This document shows positions 8,273-16,808 of a stretch of DNA of 29,064 nt, piece by piece. Within the stretch, counting starts at the first letter, position 1. Each line of letters starts with the position of its first letter. The DNA is from JBCBTD01 sp039818825. Lineage in GTDB: Bacteria; Pseudomonadota; Alphaproteobacteria; Geminicoccales; Geminicoccaceae. The position numbers and the translations under genes were made by a program. The stretch lies in assembly GCA_039818825.1 (NCBI GenBank), contig JBCBTD010000050.1:1-29064 (forward strand), written 5' to 3'. The notes under the pieces were generated by a model. It searched no databases. It had not been told where the DNA came from and saw only the letters and a list, made by a program, of their open reading frames with translations.

Positions 8273-10291
8273 TCAGCGCGGCAGACTGGTCTGGAGCAGC
8301 TTGCCGAGTCGTTTGGAGAATCCCGCAGGATCCGGCAGCGGCTCGCCCTCCACCACCCGCGCCTGATCGAGCAACAACCGCGTCAACTCGTCGAGCTGGT
8401 CAGCACCGCCATTCCCGGCAGCGCCCTCGCCGTCGCTTGCCGCCTCGGCGGCGCTGCTGGCCGCCGTACTCGCCATGGCCCGGATGAGCGGGTGCGTCGG
8501 GTTCACCTCCAACACCCGGAGCGCCAGATGGTCGATCTGGTCGTGGGCCTTGAGGAACCGCTCCATCCGCAGATCGAATCCACCTTCGTCGGCAACCAAG
8601 CACACCGGGCTCTCCGCGAGGCGCACCGACCGTCGCACGTCCTTGACCGAGTCCTTCAGGGTCAGCTTCATCCGTGCCAGCAGCCGGTCGAGCGCCGGGT
8701 CGTCGCCGTCGGCCGTGGCCTCGGGCGCATCCGCCTGGCTGCCGCCCTCGACCTTGGCCAAATCGACGGCATCGCGGGTCAGAGACTTGAAGGTCTTCTC
8801 GGCGTAGGTACCGACCGCCGGCAGCCAGAAGTCGTCGACCGCGTCGGTCAGCAACAGCACCTCTACTCCCTTGGCGCGCGCCGCCTCGAGCTGTGGGCTG
8901 TCGCGCAACGCTCGCAACTTGTCGCCGGTGATGGTCAGGATCGCGTCCTGGCCCGGCTTCATCCGCGCGATGTACTGATCCAGGCTGACCCAGCCGTCAC
9001 CGGCGGTCGAGCGGAACCGCGCGAGCTTCAACAGCCGCTCGCGGTTGGTGGCATCTTCGTAGATGCCCTCCTTCAGCACGGCGCCGAATGCCGACCAGAA
9101 GCCGTCGTAGTCCGGCCGCGAGGCTTCGCCATCCTGCTCGCCAGCCGCAGCGTCGTCGGCATCGCCGACCGGCTCACCCTCTGGCCGTGGCTTGGCCAAG
9201 CGATCCAACTCGTCGAGGACCCGCCGAACCATCGCCTGGCGCATCTTCTGCACCACCACGTCCTTCTGCAGCGTCTCGCGGCTGACGTTGAGCTGGAGGT
9301 CGTCGCTGTCGACGACACCGGTCACGAACCGCAGGTAGCGCGGCAGCAGCTCGGGCAGATGGTCGGTGATGAACACGCGCCGGACGTAGAGCTTCACGCC
9401 GTGGCGCCGCTGCGGATCGAACAGATCGAACGGCGCAGTGCTCGGCAGGAACAAGAGACCGGTGTAGGACAGCGTGCCTTCGACCGCGAAATGCAGACGG
9501 GTGAACGGCTGGTCGAAGGCGTGGGCCGTGTGCCGGTAAAACTCCTCGTACTGTTCGTCGGTGATCTCGCTCTTCGGCCGCCGCCAGAGCGCGCTCGCTT
9601 CGTTGATCTGCTCGCCGTCGTCGGCATGGGACCCCGGCGCTTCGCCGGCCGCACCGAGCCGGATCGGAAACGCCACGTGGTCGGAATAGGCGCGCACCAG
9701 CTCCTTGATGCGCCCGGCCTCCAGGAACTCCTTGGCGTCATCCTTCAGCTTCAAGACTACCGCGGTGCCGCGACCGGGTGGCACCTCCGCCTCGTCCAGC
9801 GTGAACCCGCTCCGGCCGTCGGAGCGCCACACCCATGCGGTGGTGTCACCGGCTTTGCGGGAGAACACCGCGACCTCGTCGCCAACCATGAATGCGCTGT
9901 AGAAGCCGACGCCGAATCGGCCGATCAGCTGGCTGTCCTTCGACGCATCGCCGGTCAGGCTTTCAGCGAAGCGCGCCGTACCCGAACGAGCGACGGTCCC
10001 GAGATTGTCGCGCATCTCCTCGGCGTCCATGCCGATCCCGTCGTCGGCGATGGTGAGGGTGCCCTTTTCGGCGTCGGCGACGACGCGGATGGTCAACTCT
10101 GGCTGATCGCCGAGCAACTCGGGCCGGCTGAGGCTCTCGTAACGCAGCTTGTCGCAAGCGTCGGACGCATTGGAGATCAGCTCCCGCAGGAAGATCTCGC
10201 GATGCGTGTAGAGCGAATGGATGACCAGATCGAGGACGCGGCCCACCTCTGCCGCGAACGGTTGCCTCTCGCTCACTTTCGTCATCTCCAC
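8273..10291 (-). CDS. htpG: Molecular chaperone HtpG (Hsp90)
   Basis: Cytosolic Hsp90 ATP-dependent chaperone, 672 residues. The N-terminal GHKL ATPase has ELISNASDACDKLRY, DDGIGM and GRFGVGFYSAFMV. The middle domain carries LPRYLRFVTGVVDSDDLQLNVSRE, followed by an acidic linker (about residues 375-395, rich in Asp, Glu, Ala) that looks longer than usual. The C-terminal dimerisation domain ends HPLIRAMA and then DQARVVEGEPLPDP. Three starts are possible in frame: GTG 10291, ATG 10285 and GTG 10276. The last has GGAG at good spacing and would give MSERQPFAAEV, close to known family starts; AAGGAG also lies 11 bases before 10291. Divergent from ribD. Confidence 0.97.
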   Translation of the reverse strand: MEMTKVSERQPFAAEVGRVLDLVIHSLYTHREIFLRELISNASDACDKLRYESLSRPELLGDQPELTIRVVADAEKGTLTIADDGIGMDAEEMRDNLGTVARSGTARFAESLTGDASKDSQLIGRFGVGFYSAFMVGDEVAVFSRKAGDTTAWVWRSDGRSGFTLDEAEVPPGRGTAVVLKLKDDAKEFLEAGRIKELVRAYSDHVAFPIRLGAAGEAPGSHADDGEQINEASALWRRPKSEITDEQYEEFYRHTAHAFDQPFTRLHFAVEGTLSYTGLLFLPSTAPFDLFDPQRRHGVKLYVRRVFITDHLPELLPRYLRFVTGVVDSDDLQLNVSRETLQKDVVVQKMRQAMVRRVLDELDRLAKPRPEGEPVGDADDAAAGEQDGEASRPDYDGFWSAFGAVLKEGIYEDATNRERLLKLARFRSTAGDGWVSLDQYIARMKPGQDAILTITGDKLRALRDSPQLEAARAKGVEVLLLTDAVDDFWLPAVGTYAEKTFKSLTRDAVDLAKVEGGSQADAPEATADGDDPALDRLLARMKLTLKDSVKDVRRSVRLAESPVCLVADEGGFDLRMERFLKAHDQIDHLALRVLEVNPTHPLIRAMASTAASSAAEAASDGEGAAGNGGADQLDELTRLLLDQARVVEGEPLPDPAGFSKRLGKLLQTSLPR

Positions 10292-10458
10292 GGTCGGCAG
10301 GCAGCTCCTTCGGCCGCCCGTCGTTCATCGTTGGCGTGATGTAAGCGATGGACCGGAGGGTACAAGCCGCGATGCCTCGAGCCGATGGCCGGGCCATGGA
10401 CGACCCGCGCGCGTCCGTGGCAACCATGACGGGCAGCGGCATCGCACAGGATGGCAGG

Positions 10459-11619
10459 GTGGACGAACGACGGGCCAACGACGAGCGCTGGATGGACGTG
10501 GCCCTTCGCCTGGGGCGCCGTGGCCTCGGCCGCACCTGGCCGAACCCCGCCGTCGGCTGCGTCATCGTCGCGGGTGACGCCGCAAACGGGCGGCTCGTCG
10601 GCCACGGCTGGACCCAACCGGGCGGCCGCCCCCACGCCGAGACGGTGGCCCTCGCGCAGGCTGGCGCCGCTGCTCGAGGCGCCACCGCCTACGTCACCCT
10701 GGAGCCCTGCGCCCACCACGGCCGAACCCCCCCGTGCTCCGAGGCATTGGTCGACGCCGGCGTCGCCCGCGTGGTCTCGGCCACGGCCGATCCCGATCCG
10801 CGGGTCGACGGCGCCGGCCACGCCCGGCTCGTGGCGGCAGGCGTCGCCGTCACCACCGGCATTCGTCGTGCCGAAGCTGAGCACGACCAAGCCGGCTTCT
10901 TCAGCCGCGTCGTCGCCGGTCGTCCGCTGGTCGCGCTCAAGGTCGCGCAATCGCTCGATGGCAGAATCGCCACCTCGACCGGGGCCAGCCAATGGATCAC
11001 CGGCCCGACGGCTCGCGCCCGAGGTCACCTGCTCCGTGCCGATCACGACGCCATCATGGTCGGCAGCGGCACCGCCCTCGCCGACGATCCGGCGCTCACC
11101 TGCCGCATCCCCGGCCTCATCGATCGCTCGCCGGTGCGCATCGTCGTCGACTCGGCCGGCCGCCTGCCGCCCATCTCGGCCTTGGCGCGCACCGCCGCGG
11201 AGGTGCCGGTCTGGCTGCTGACGACCACGCGGGCCCGAACCGGGCCCTTGCAGGCTCAGGGAGTCGAGCCACTGATCGTCTCCGCCAACGGTGACGGCCA
11301 CGTCGACCTCGTAGCGGCGCTGAGCCTCTTGGCCGAACGCGGGCTGACGCGGCTCCTGGTCGAGGGAGGCGCCGGTCTCGCCGCCGCGCTCCTTGCGGCT
11401 GACGTCGTCGACCGGCTGCACCTCTTCACCGCCGGCCTGGCACTCGGCGGCGATGGCCACCCGGCGATCGGCCGCCTCGGTGTCGACTCCCTTGCTTCCG
11501 CACCCCGGTTTCGCCACATGACCGAGCACGCCTGCGGCGACGACCGTCTGCAGCTCTGGACCCGGATCCGCGAGGCCGCATGTTCACCGGCATCATCACC
11601 CACCGAGGACGCATCGTGA
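10459..11619 (+). CDS. ribD: Bifunctional riboflavin deaminase/reductase RibD
   Basis: The second and third steps of riboflavin synthesis: deamination of the diaminohydroxy-pyrimidine by an N-terminal CDA-fold domain, then NADPH reduction of the ribosyl side chain by a C-terminal RibD_C domain. Zinc ligands are visible in HAET and LEPCAHHGRTPPC. The reductase domain begins RPLVALKVAQSLDGRIATSTG and includes LLVEGGAGLAAALL. I prefer GTG 10459 because AGGA lies 7 bases upstream and the protein then starts close to DERWMDVAL. Upstream in-frame ATGs at 10426 and 10348 lack a visible ribosome binding site. It overlaps ribE by 40 bases and heads a five-gene operon. Confidence 0.93.
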   Translation: MDERRANDERWMDVALRLGRRGLGRTWPNPAVGCVIVAGDAANGRLVGHGWTQPGGRPHAETVALAQAGAAARGATAYVTLEPCAHHGRTPPCSEALVDAGVARVVSATADPDPRVDGAGHARLVAAGVAVTTGIRRAEAEHDQAGFFSRVVAGRPLVALKVAQSLDGRIATSTGASQWITGPTARARGHLLRADHDAIMVGSGTALADDPALTCRIPGLIDRSPVRIVVDSAGRLPPISALARTAAEVPVWLLTTTRARTGPLQAQGVEPLIVSANGDGHVDLVAALSLLAERGLTRLLVEGGAGLAAALLAADVVDRLHLFTAGLALGGDGHPAIGRLGVDSLASAPRFRHMTEHACGDDRLQLWTRIREAACSPASSPTEDAS

Positions 11620-12188
11620 GCGTCGAGGGAACCACCAGCCGCCGGCTGGTGGTCGAGAGCGGCCTCGATCACGCGGCTCTCCCGCTCGGTGCGTCGGTGG
11701 CGCACAGCGGCGTCTGCTTGACCGTGGTCGACAAGGACGACCGACGGCACGTGGTCGAGGCGTCGCAGGAAACGCTGGCCCGGACCACGCTCGGCCGCTG
11801 GCAAGCGGGCGACGAGGTCAACCTGGAGGCCTCGCTGCGACTGGGCGACGAGTTGGGCGGCCATTTGGTCTTCGGTCATGTCGACGGGGTCGCTGAGGTG
11901 TGCGCCGTCGAGCCGGTCGACGACAGCTGGCACTTGACGATCGGCCTGCCGTGCGAGCTGGCGCCGATGGTCGCCGTGAAAGGCTCATTGGCCATCGACG
12001 GCATCTCGCTGACCGTCAACGGCGTCGGCGAGAATCGGGTCGAGCTGATGATCGTCCCCTACACTTGGGAGCACACGACGTTGGGCGCGCGCCGGGTCGG
12101 CGACCCCGTCAATCTGGAGATCGACATGCTGGCGCGCTACGTCGCGCGGCAGCTCGAAGCCCGCGCTTGGGCAGGAGCCACGCCATGA
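11580..12188 (+). CDS. ribE: Riboflavin synthase (alpha subunit)
   Basis: Catalyses dismutation of two 6,7-dimethyl-8-ribityllumazines to riboflavin and the pyrimidinedione. The 202-residue protein has two tandem lumazine-binding domains. The first begins MFTGIITHRG and contains HSGVCLTVV; the second begins near HLVFGHVDGVAEV and contains SLAIDGISLTVNGV. The C-terminal helix YVARQLEA is typical of the trimerising tail. ATG at 11580 lies inside the 3' end of ribD, and its TGA (12186-12188) overlaps the ribH ATG in an ATGA junction, so translation is probably coupled. Full length for the family. Confidence 0.96.
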   Translation: MFTGIITHRGRIVSVEGTTSRRLVVESGLDHAALPLGASVAHSGVCLTVVDKDDRRHVVEASQETLARTTLGRWQAGDEVNLEASLRLGDELGGHLVFGHVDGVAEVCAVEPVDDSWHLTIGLPCELAPMVAVKGSLAIDGISLTVNGVGENRVELMIVPYTWEHTTLGARRVGDPVNLEIDMLARYVARQLEARAWAGATP

Positions 12189-12628
12189 GCGAGCGAGCGC
12201 ACGTCCTGATCGTCGAAGCGCGGTTCTACGACCACATCGCCGACTTCCTGCTGCAGGGCGCCACCGCCGAACTCGCGAAACACGACGTCACCCACGAACT
12301 CGTCACGGTCCCGGGTGCGTTGGAGATCCCGACGGCCATCGCGCTTGCCGATGCCAGCGACCGCTTCGACGCCTACGTGGCGCTCGGCTGCGTGATCCGC
12401 GGCGAGACCTCGCACTACGACATCGTCGCGAACGAGAGCGCGCGCGGCCTGATCGACCTCGGCATGGAACGCGGCTGCCCGATCGGCAACGGCATCCTCA
12501 CCGTCGACGCCGAGCGCCAAGCCATCGCCCGCGCCGACCCGACCCAGGGCAACAAGGGCGCCGTCGCCACCCGTGCGGCGATCGCGCTGCTGCGCCTTGC
12601 CGAGCGAATTCTCGTCGATGGCGGGTAG
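12185..12628 (+). CDS. ribH: 6,7-dimethyl-8-ribityllumazine synthase
   Basis: Condenses the ribitylamino-pyrimidine with dihydroxybutanone phosphate to give lumazine, the substrate of RibE. The 147-residue protein is of normal length. Substrate-binding signatures are VPGALEIPTAIA, GCVIRGETSHYDIVANESARGL (containing the catalytic His) and GILTVDAERQA with the downstream GNKGAVAT. Start ATG 12185 overlaps the ribE stop by four bases. ribBA, which makes both precursors and commonly sits between ribE and ribH in alphaproteobacteria, is absent from this cluster and must lie elsewhere if the pathway is complete. Confidence 0.96.
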   Translation: MSERAHVLIVEARFYDHIADFLLQGATAELAKHDVTHELVTVPGALEIPTAIALADASDRFDAYVALGCVIRGETSHYDIVANESARGLIDLGMERGCPIGNGILTVDAERQAIARADPTQGNKGAVATRAAIALLRLAERILVDGG

Positions 12629-13130
12629 GTCCCGGCCGGGGGCCATGGATCGACGGCGCGCCGCCCGCTATGCGGCGATCCAAGCGCTCTACCAGATCGA
12701 CATGGCAGACCGCCCGGCCGTCGAGGTGGTCGCCGAGTTCGAGCGGCACCGCCTCGACGATCTGTTCGTCGTCGAGGAGACCGGCGGCCAAAGTCGCGGG
12801 ATCGATCGGGAGCTGTTCCAACGGCTCGTCATCGGCACCGTCGCCGAGGCGGAACGGCTCGATCCGGTGATCGGCGCCCATCTGGCCGACGGCTGGACCC
12901 TCCAGCGCTGCGGGTACACGTTGCGGGCGATGCTGCGCGCGGGTGCCTTCGAGCTGGCCAAACGGCCCGAGGCCGACGTCGGCACGATCATCAGCGAGTA
13001 CGTCGAACTGGCACGCGGCTTCTTCGACGGCAACGAGCCGGGCTTCGTCCATGCCGTGCTCGACCACGTGGCACCGACGCTTCGCCAACCGCCCGCCTCG
13101 CTCGCCGACCTCGTCGAGCCCGACGCTTGA
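12618..13130 (+). CDS. nusB: Transcription antitermination factor NusB
   Basis: All-helical RNA-binding factor that with NusE/S10 binds boxA for rRNA antitermination. The core is RRAARYAAIQALYQIDMAD, then later LRAGAFELAKRPEADVGTIISEYVELARGFFDGNEPGFVHAVLD (landmarks: ELAKRPEADV and FFDGNEPGFVHAVLD), matching the NusB fold and its usual C-terminal motif. Two ATGs are plausible: 12618 overlaps the ribH stop by 11 bases (170 aa), and 12645 begins MDRRRAARYAAIQ (161 aa). Neither has a strong ribosome binding site. The ribH-nusB-thiL order is widely conserved. Confidence 0.94.
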   Translation: MAGRSRPGAMDRRRAARYAAIQALYQIDMADRPAVEVVAEFERHRLDDLFVVEETGGQSRGIDRELFQRLVIGTVAEAERLDPVIGAHLADGWTLQRCGYTLRAMLRAGAFELAKRPEADVGTIISEYVELARGFFDGNEPGFVHAVLDHVAPTLRQPPASLADLVEPDA

Positions 13131-13131
13131 G

Positions 13132-14127
13132 ATGACCGCGCCGCGCGGCGAGTTCGACCTGATCGCGGAACTCCTGGCGCCGCTCGCCACCGACCCCGCC
13201 GCACTCGGGCTGACCGACGACGCGGCCGTTGTCAGCGCCGGCGAAGGCGACCAGATCATTGCCAAGGACGCCCTGGTCGAGGGCGTGCACTTCCTGCCGG
13301 ACGACCCGCCGGCAACCGTCGCGAAAAAGGCGCTCCGGGTCAACCTCTCCGACCTCGCCGCCATGGGGGCCCGGCCGGAGGGCTATCTTCTGGCGCTCGT
13401 ACGCCCGCCGACACTGAGCGATGCCTGGCTCGAAGCCTTCGTCCAAGGGCTCGCCGAAGACCAGGCAGCGTTCGCTTTGCCGCTTCTTGGCGGCGATACC
13501 GTGCGAACTCCCGGGCCGTTGGTGCTGTCGGTGACGATCCTCGGCCGGGCGGTTGCAGGGACCGCGCTGCTTCGCTCCGGCGCGCGGCCAGGCGACGAGC
13601 TGTGGGTCTCCGGGACGCTCGGCGACGCCGCTCTCGGACTCCAGGTCCTCCAGGGCGGGTGGCGGCCGGCCGATGCCGCCGACACCGCTCGTCTGATCGA
13701 CCGTTACCGGGTACCCCGACCGCGGCTCGGCCTGGGCGACGCACTGCGAGGCGTCGCCAGTGCTTGCCAGGACGTCTCCGACGGCCTCGTCCAGGACGTG
13801 GGCCACATCGCCCGCGCGTCCGGCGTCGGGGTCACGCTGGAGGCCGCAGCGGTGCCGCTCGACCTTGCTGCCAGTGGGGCACCGACCGCGCTGACTGCGG
13901 CGCTGACCGGCGGTGACGACTACGAGCTGGTGTTCACCGCCGCCCCTGCCGCCCGCGCCGCCGTGGCGACAGCCAGCCGCAGCGCCGCCGTGCCCGTCAC
14001 CCGCATCGGGAGCGTCGGTCCGGGCGGCGGCGTCCAGGTGCTAGGCACCGACGGCACGCCGCTGACGCTCGCCTCGCGCGGCTGGACCCACGCCTGGCCC
14101 GGCGACGGAGGGGCCGACCGAAGCTGA
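13132..14127 (+). CDS. thiL: Thiamine-monophosphate kinase
   Basis: Phosphorylates thiamine monophosphate to thiamine diphosphate. The 331-residue protein is of PurM/AIR-synthase type. Visible signatures are LGLTDDAAVV (metal/ATP-binding acidic loop), KDALVEGVHF, VNLSDLAAMGARPEGYL, LLGGDTVR, CQDVSDGLVQDVGHIARASGVG and LTGGDDYELVF. ATG 13132 follows the nusB stop by a single base, so the two are translationally linked. Typical length, last gene of the operon; 83 bases separate it from the next start. No TPP riboswitch-like structure is evident upstream, consistent with control through the rib/nusB operon. Confidence 0.96.
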   Translation: MTAPRGEFDLIAELLAPLATDPAALGLTDDAAVVSAGEGDQIIAKDALVEGVHFLPDDPPATVAKKALRVNLSDLAAMGARPEGYLLALVRPPTLSDAWLEAFVQGLAEDQAAFALPLLGGDTVRTPGPLVLSVTILGRAVAGTALLRSGARPGDELWVSGTLGDAALGLQVLQGGWRPADAADTARLIDRYRVPRPRLGLGDALRGVASACQDVSDGLVQDVGHIARASGVGVTLEAAAVPLDLAASGAPTALTAALTGGDDYELVFTAAPAARAAVATASRSAAVPVTRIGSVGPGGGVQVLGTDGTPLTLASRGWTHAWPGDGGADRS

Positions 14128-14210
14128 GCCGCCGATCACGCGACGCTTGCCCGGGGCCTCCCGTGGCCGCTACCTCGAACCAACGACAAGGTACCGAGGG
14201 AGGAACACCG

Positions 14211-15323
14211 ATGCAGGTCCGCGCCGCCGTCGCTCACGAGGCCGGCCAACCGCTCGCGACCGAAACGGTCGAGCTGGAAGGCCCCAAAGCCGGCGAGGTG
14301 CTGGTCGAGATCAAGGCCACGGGCGTGTGCCACACCGACGAGTTCACCCGCTCCGGTGCCGATCCCGAAGGTCTGTTCCCGGCGATCCTCGGTCACGAAG
14401 GAGCCGGTGTCGTCGTCGACACGGGCCCGGGCGTCAGCAGCGTCCAAAAGGGCGACCACGTCATCCCCCTCTACACGCCGGAATGCCGGACCTGCGACTA
14501 CTGCCTGCACCCGAAGACCAATCTCTGCCAGGCGATCCGCACGACCCAGGGCCAGGGCCTGATGCCGGACGGCACCTCGCGCTTCCGCCTCGGCACCGCG
14601 CCGATCCGCCACTACATGGGCACGTCGACCTTCGCCAACTTCACGGTTCTGCCCGAGATCGCGGTAGCCAAAGTCCGCAAGGATGCGCCGTTCGACAAGA
14701 TCTGCTACATCGGTTGCGGCGTGACCACCGGCGTCGGCGCGGTGATCAACACTGCCAAAGTCGAGCCCGGCAGCAACGTCGTCGTGTTCGGGCTTGGTGG
14801 CATCGGCCTCAACGTCATCCAGGGCGCTCGCCTCGTCGGCGCCGACATGATCGTCGGCGTCGATCTCAACCCGGCCAAGGCGAAGCTCGCCACCAAGTTG
14901 GGCATGACCCACTTCCTCAACCCCAAGGACCTCAGCGACAGAAGCGTGGTGGAAGCGATCGTCGAGCTGACCGGGGGCGGCGCCGATTACAGCTTCGAGT
15001 GCATCGGCAATGTCGAGGTGATGCGCCAGGCACTCGAGTGCTGCCACAAGGGCTGGGGCGAGAGCGTCATCATCGGCGTCGCCGGCGCCGGCCAGGAGAT
15101 TACGACACGCCCCTTCCAGCTCGTCACCGGGCGCGTCTGGCGCGGCACGGCGTTCGGCGGCGCCAGAGGCCGCACCGACGTCCCGAAGATCGTCGACTGG
15201 TACATGGACGGCAAACTCAACATCGACGACCTCATCACCCACCAGTTCGGCCTGGACGAGATCAACGACGCCTTCGACCTGATGCACCGGGGCGAGAGCA
15301 TCCGGAGCGTGGTGACGTTCTGA
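14211..15323 (+). CDS. frmA: S-(hydroxymethyl)glutathione dehydrogenase / class III alcohol dehydrogenase
   Basis: Zinc-dependent medium-chain dehydrogenase oxidising S-hydroxymethylglutathione (formaldehyde plus GSH) with NAD to S-formylglutathione. The catalytic zinc ligand region is GVCHTDEF (Cys40) with GHEGAG (His62). The structural zinc cysteines are 92, 95, 98 and 106 in ECRTCDYCLHPKTNLC. The class III hallmark MGTSTFANFTV and the Rossmann GLGGIGLNVIQGARL are present. ATG 14211 has an ideal GAGGGAGGA upstream and yields 370 residues, the family norm; a GTG at 14163 would add unconserved residues. No S-formylglutathione hydrolase gene follows, though a GFA-fold gene lies downstream on the other strand. 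Confidence 0.96.
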   Translation: MQVRAAVAHEAGQPLATETVELEGPKAGEVLVEIKATGVCHTDEFTRSGADPEGLFPAILGHEGAGVVVDTGPGVSSVQKGDHVIPLYTPECRTCDYCLHPKTNLCQAIRTTQGQGLMPDGTSRFRLGTAPIRHYMGTSTFANFTVLPEIAVAKVRKDAPFDKICYIGCGVTTGVGAVINTAKVEPGSNVVVFGLGGIGLNVIQGARLVGADMIVGVDLNPAKAKLATKLGMTHFLNPKDLSDRSVVEAIVELTGGGADYSFECIGNVEVMRQALECCHKGWGESVIIGVAGAGQEITTRPFQLVTGRVWRGTAFGGARGRTDVPKIVDWYMDGKLNIDDLITHQFGLDEINDAFDLMHRGESIRSVVTF

Positions 15324-15365
15324 CGGCTGGGCATCGACGACAGTCGCCTCGCACCTTCGTCACTT

Positions 15366-15413
15366 CGGCTCTGGACGGACGGCAGGCGTTGAAGGCCGGC
15401 TGGCCCAGAGCCG
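15366..15413. terminator. Possible hairpin between convergent genes
   Basis: Perfect 9-bp arms CGGCTCTGG (15366-15374) and CCAGAGCCG (15405-15413) enclose about 30 bases in the 137-base gap between the frmA stop and the stop of the opposing GFA gene. A hairpin here could end transcription from both sides, but the loop is long and there is no T-run, so it is not a classical intrinsic terminator. Confidence 0.35.
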
Positions 15414-15460
15414 CTATGCCGACTTTCCGGACATTGCCCTCGAGACCATGGACCGAACCA

Positions 15461-15859
15461 CTACGAGGACGTGGGATGCCCTTCGAACTGCTTTGCGCTG
15501 TCACAAATCTCGTACCACGAGGGTTTTTCGGCAACGAACTCATGAAATTGGTTTTTGAGCACGAGCTCACTGTCGAGGGCATTTGCTGCAATTGGAAAAC
15601 TGTCATCTTCAGATAGGATCTCGCCAAGCGATGTACCGCAGATTCCGCAGAAACATCTGCCGTATTTGTAAGGCGGCACGGGCTGGAAGAGCACGACATG
15701 ATCTTGTCCCTGGATCCACTTCAGGTCTTCTCTTTTGACGAAGACCAAGGTGCTCGCACCAACCTTGCGGCACCGGGAACAATGACACGTGCCCATCATC
15801 GACGGCTCGGCCAACAGCTCGAATTTCACCGCCTCACAGCAACAGCTTCCATTGATCAT
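15461..15859 (-). CDS. GFA-fold (DUF636) zinc-binding protein
   Basis: A 132-residue Mss4/GFA-fold protein. The zinc ligands expected for the family are present: Cys6 and Cys8, Cys25-His-Cys27-x-x-Cys30 (GTCHCSRC), and Cys71-x-x-Cys74 (CGIC). The family was named after a glutathione-dependent formaldehyde-activating enzyme, but most members are of unknown function and the enzymatic role of Gfa itself has been disputed. Adjacency to frmA is suggestive but convergent, so not an operon. Base and codon use differ sharply from neighbours: A/T third positions are common and GC is near half, against roughly two thirds around it. This suggests recent acquisition. ATG 15857-15859 gives the correct N-terminal CxC spacing. 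Confidence 0.85.
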   Translation of the reverse strand: MINGSCCCEAVKFELLAEPSMMGTCHCSRCRKVGASTLVFVKREDLKWIQGQDHVVLFQPVPPYKYGRCFCGICGTSLGEILSEDDSFPIAANALDSELVLKNQFHEFVAEKPSWYEICDSAKQFEGHPTSS

Positions 15860-16045
15860 CTCGGCAGTTCTCTCTGCTCATAGTTTGCCCTTTGATGAGA
15901 ACAATACCAGAACATCCAAAGAGCGGCAATGACCTCGTGAGCTCGATCCGGTCGAGCGTTCGTGTCACCCGCCGATCTGGCGGACATTGACCGCCGCCCC
16001 GCTTTGCCCGAGCCTTCGCGCGGATCGTGCGGGAGCGTCCGGGCC

Positions 16046-16678
16046 ATGGATCTGGCAATCGTCTTGCTCAGCGTTTTCGGCGTCTTCATCCCGGCACTGG
16101 TACTGCCCGGGCCCGATTTCGTCGCCGTCGCCCGCTCCTCGATCATGCGCGGTACCAGGGCGGGTCTGCTCACCACCTGCGGGGTGTCCCTGGGCCTCGG
16201 CTTCTATGCGACGCTCAGTCTGGTCGGGCTGTCCGCGCTGCTGGTGGAGTACCAGTGGCTCACCTGGATCGTGCGCGCCCTCGGCGGCAGCTACCTCGTC
16301 TATCTCGGCATCAGGCTCATGCTGTCGCGACCGGCGATCATCGAATGCGACGGCGACGCCGACCCACGACGAACCAACGCGGTGCTCTTCGGCTTCTTGG
16401 TGACGCTCACCAACCCGAAGGCCATCGTGCTCTTCGCCAGCGTCTTCGCCACTGCCGTGACGCCCGAAACGCCGACCGCGCTGTTGGTGGCGATGATCAT
16501 GCTGGTCATGATGGCGTCGTTCATCTGGTACTCGCTGGTCGCGTTGTTCATGTCATCTTCACATGTCAGCGCGCGTTTGCAGCGGGTACGACATTGGGTG
16601 GAACGGACCGCCGGCCTCTGCTTCGTCCTGATCGGTGGCAAAGTTCTCGCCGATGCTCGGAACCCGGTTGCACCCTGA
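16046..16678 (+). CDS. LysE/RhtB family exporter
   Basis: A 210-residue integral membrane protein of the LysE/RhtB amino acid/metabolite efflux family, with about five or six hydrophobic segments. Family motifs are PGPDFVAVARSSIMRGTRAGLLTTCGVSLG near the N-terminus (short form PGPDF) and GFLVTLTNPKAIVLF in the middle. ATG 16046 is preceded by GGGAG about ten bases upstream and places the first helix (VLLSVFGVFIPALVLPGPD) at the N-terminus; a longer frame from 15962 adds a non-membrane leader and is unlikely. The substrate cannot be read from the sequence. It is divergent from the low-GC GFA gene, with 186 bases between. Confidence 0.9.
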   Translation: MDLAIVLLSVFGVFIPALVLPGPDFVAVARSSIMRGTRAGLLTTCGVSLGLGFYATLSLVGLSALLVEYQWLTWIVRALGGSYLVYLGIRLMLSRPAIIECDGDADPRRTNAVLFGFLVTLTNPKAIVLFASVFATAVTPETPTALLVAMIMLVMMASFIWYSLVALFMSSSHVSARLQRVRHWVERTAGLCFVLIGGKVLADARNPVAP

Positions 16679-16808
16679 CATCACTGAGCCGTTCGGCAAA
16701 CGTCGGGGCGCTTCGTTCATTTCGCACTTGCAGCAATTACCTGCTTGACGTCACCCGAGTCGGGGCGACCATTGTTGGCGATCATCAACCGCCGGAACTG
16801 GCCCGACC

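Noticed and set aside
8492..10339. 615-residue open frame antisense to htpG
   Set aside because: Shadow of the htpG codon pattern on the other strand; no protein family features.
10292..10458. FMN riboswitch upstream of ribD
   Set aside because: None of the conserved RFN-element blocks could be recognised in the leader.
16745..16775. Promoter for sbtA starting with TTGACG and overlapping the TGACGTCA palindrome
   Set aside because: The -35-like hexamer is good, but no -10-like hexamer lies 16-18 bases downstream; the palindrome alone is weak evidence.
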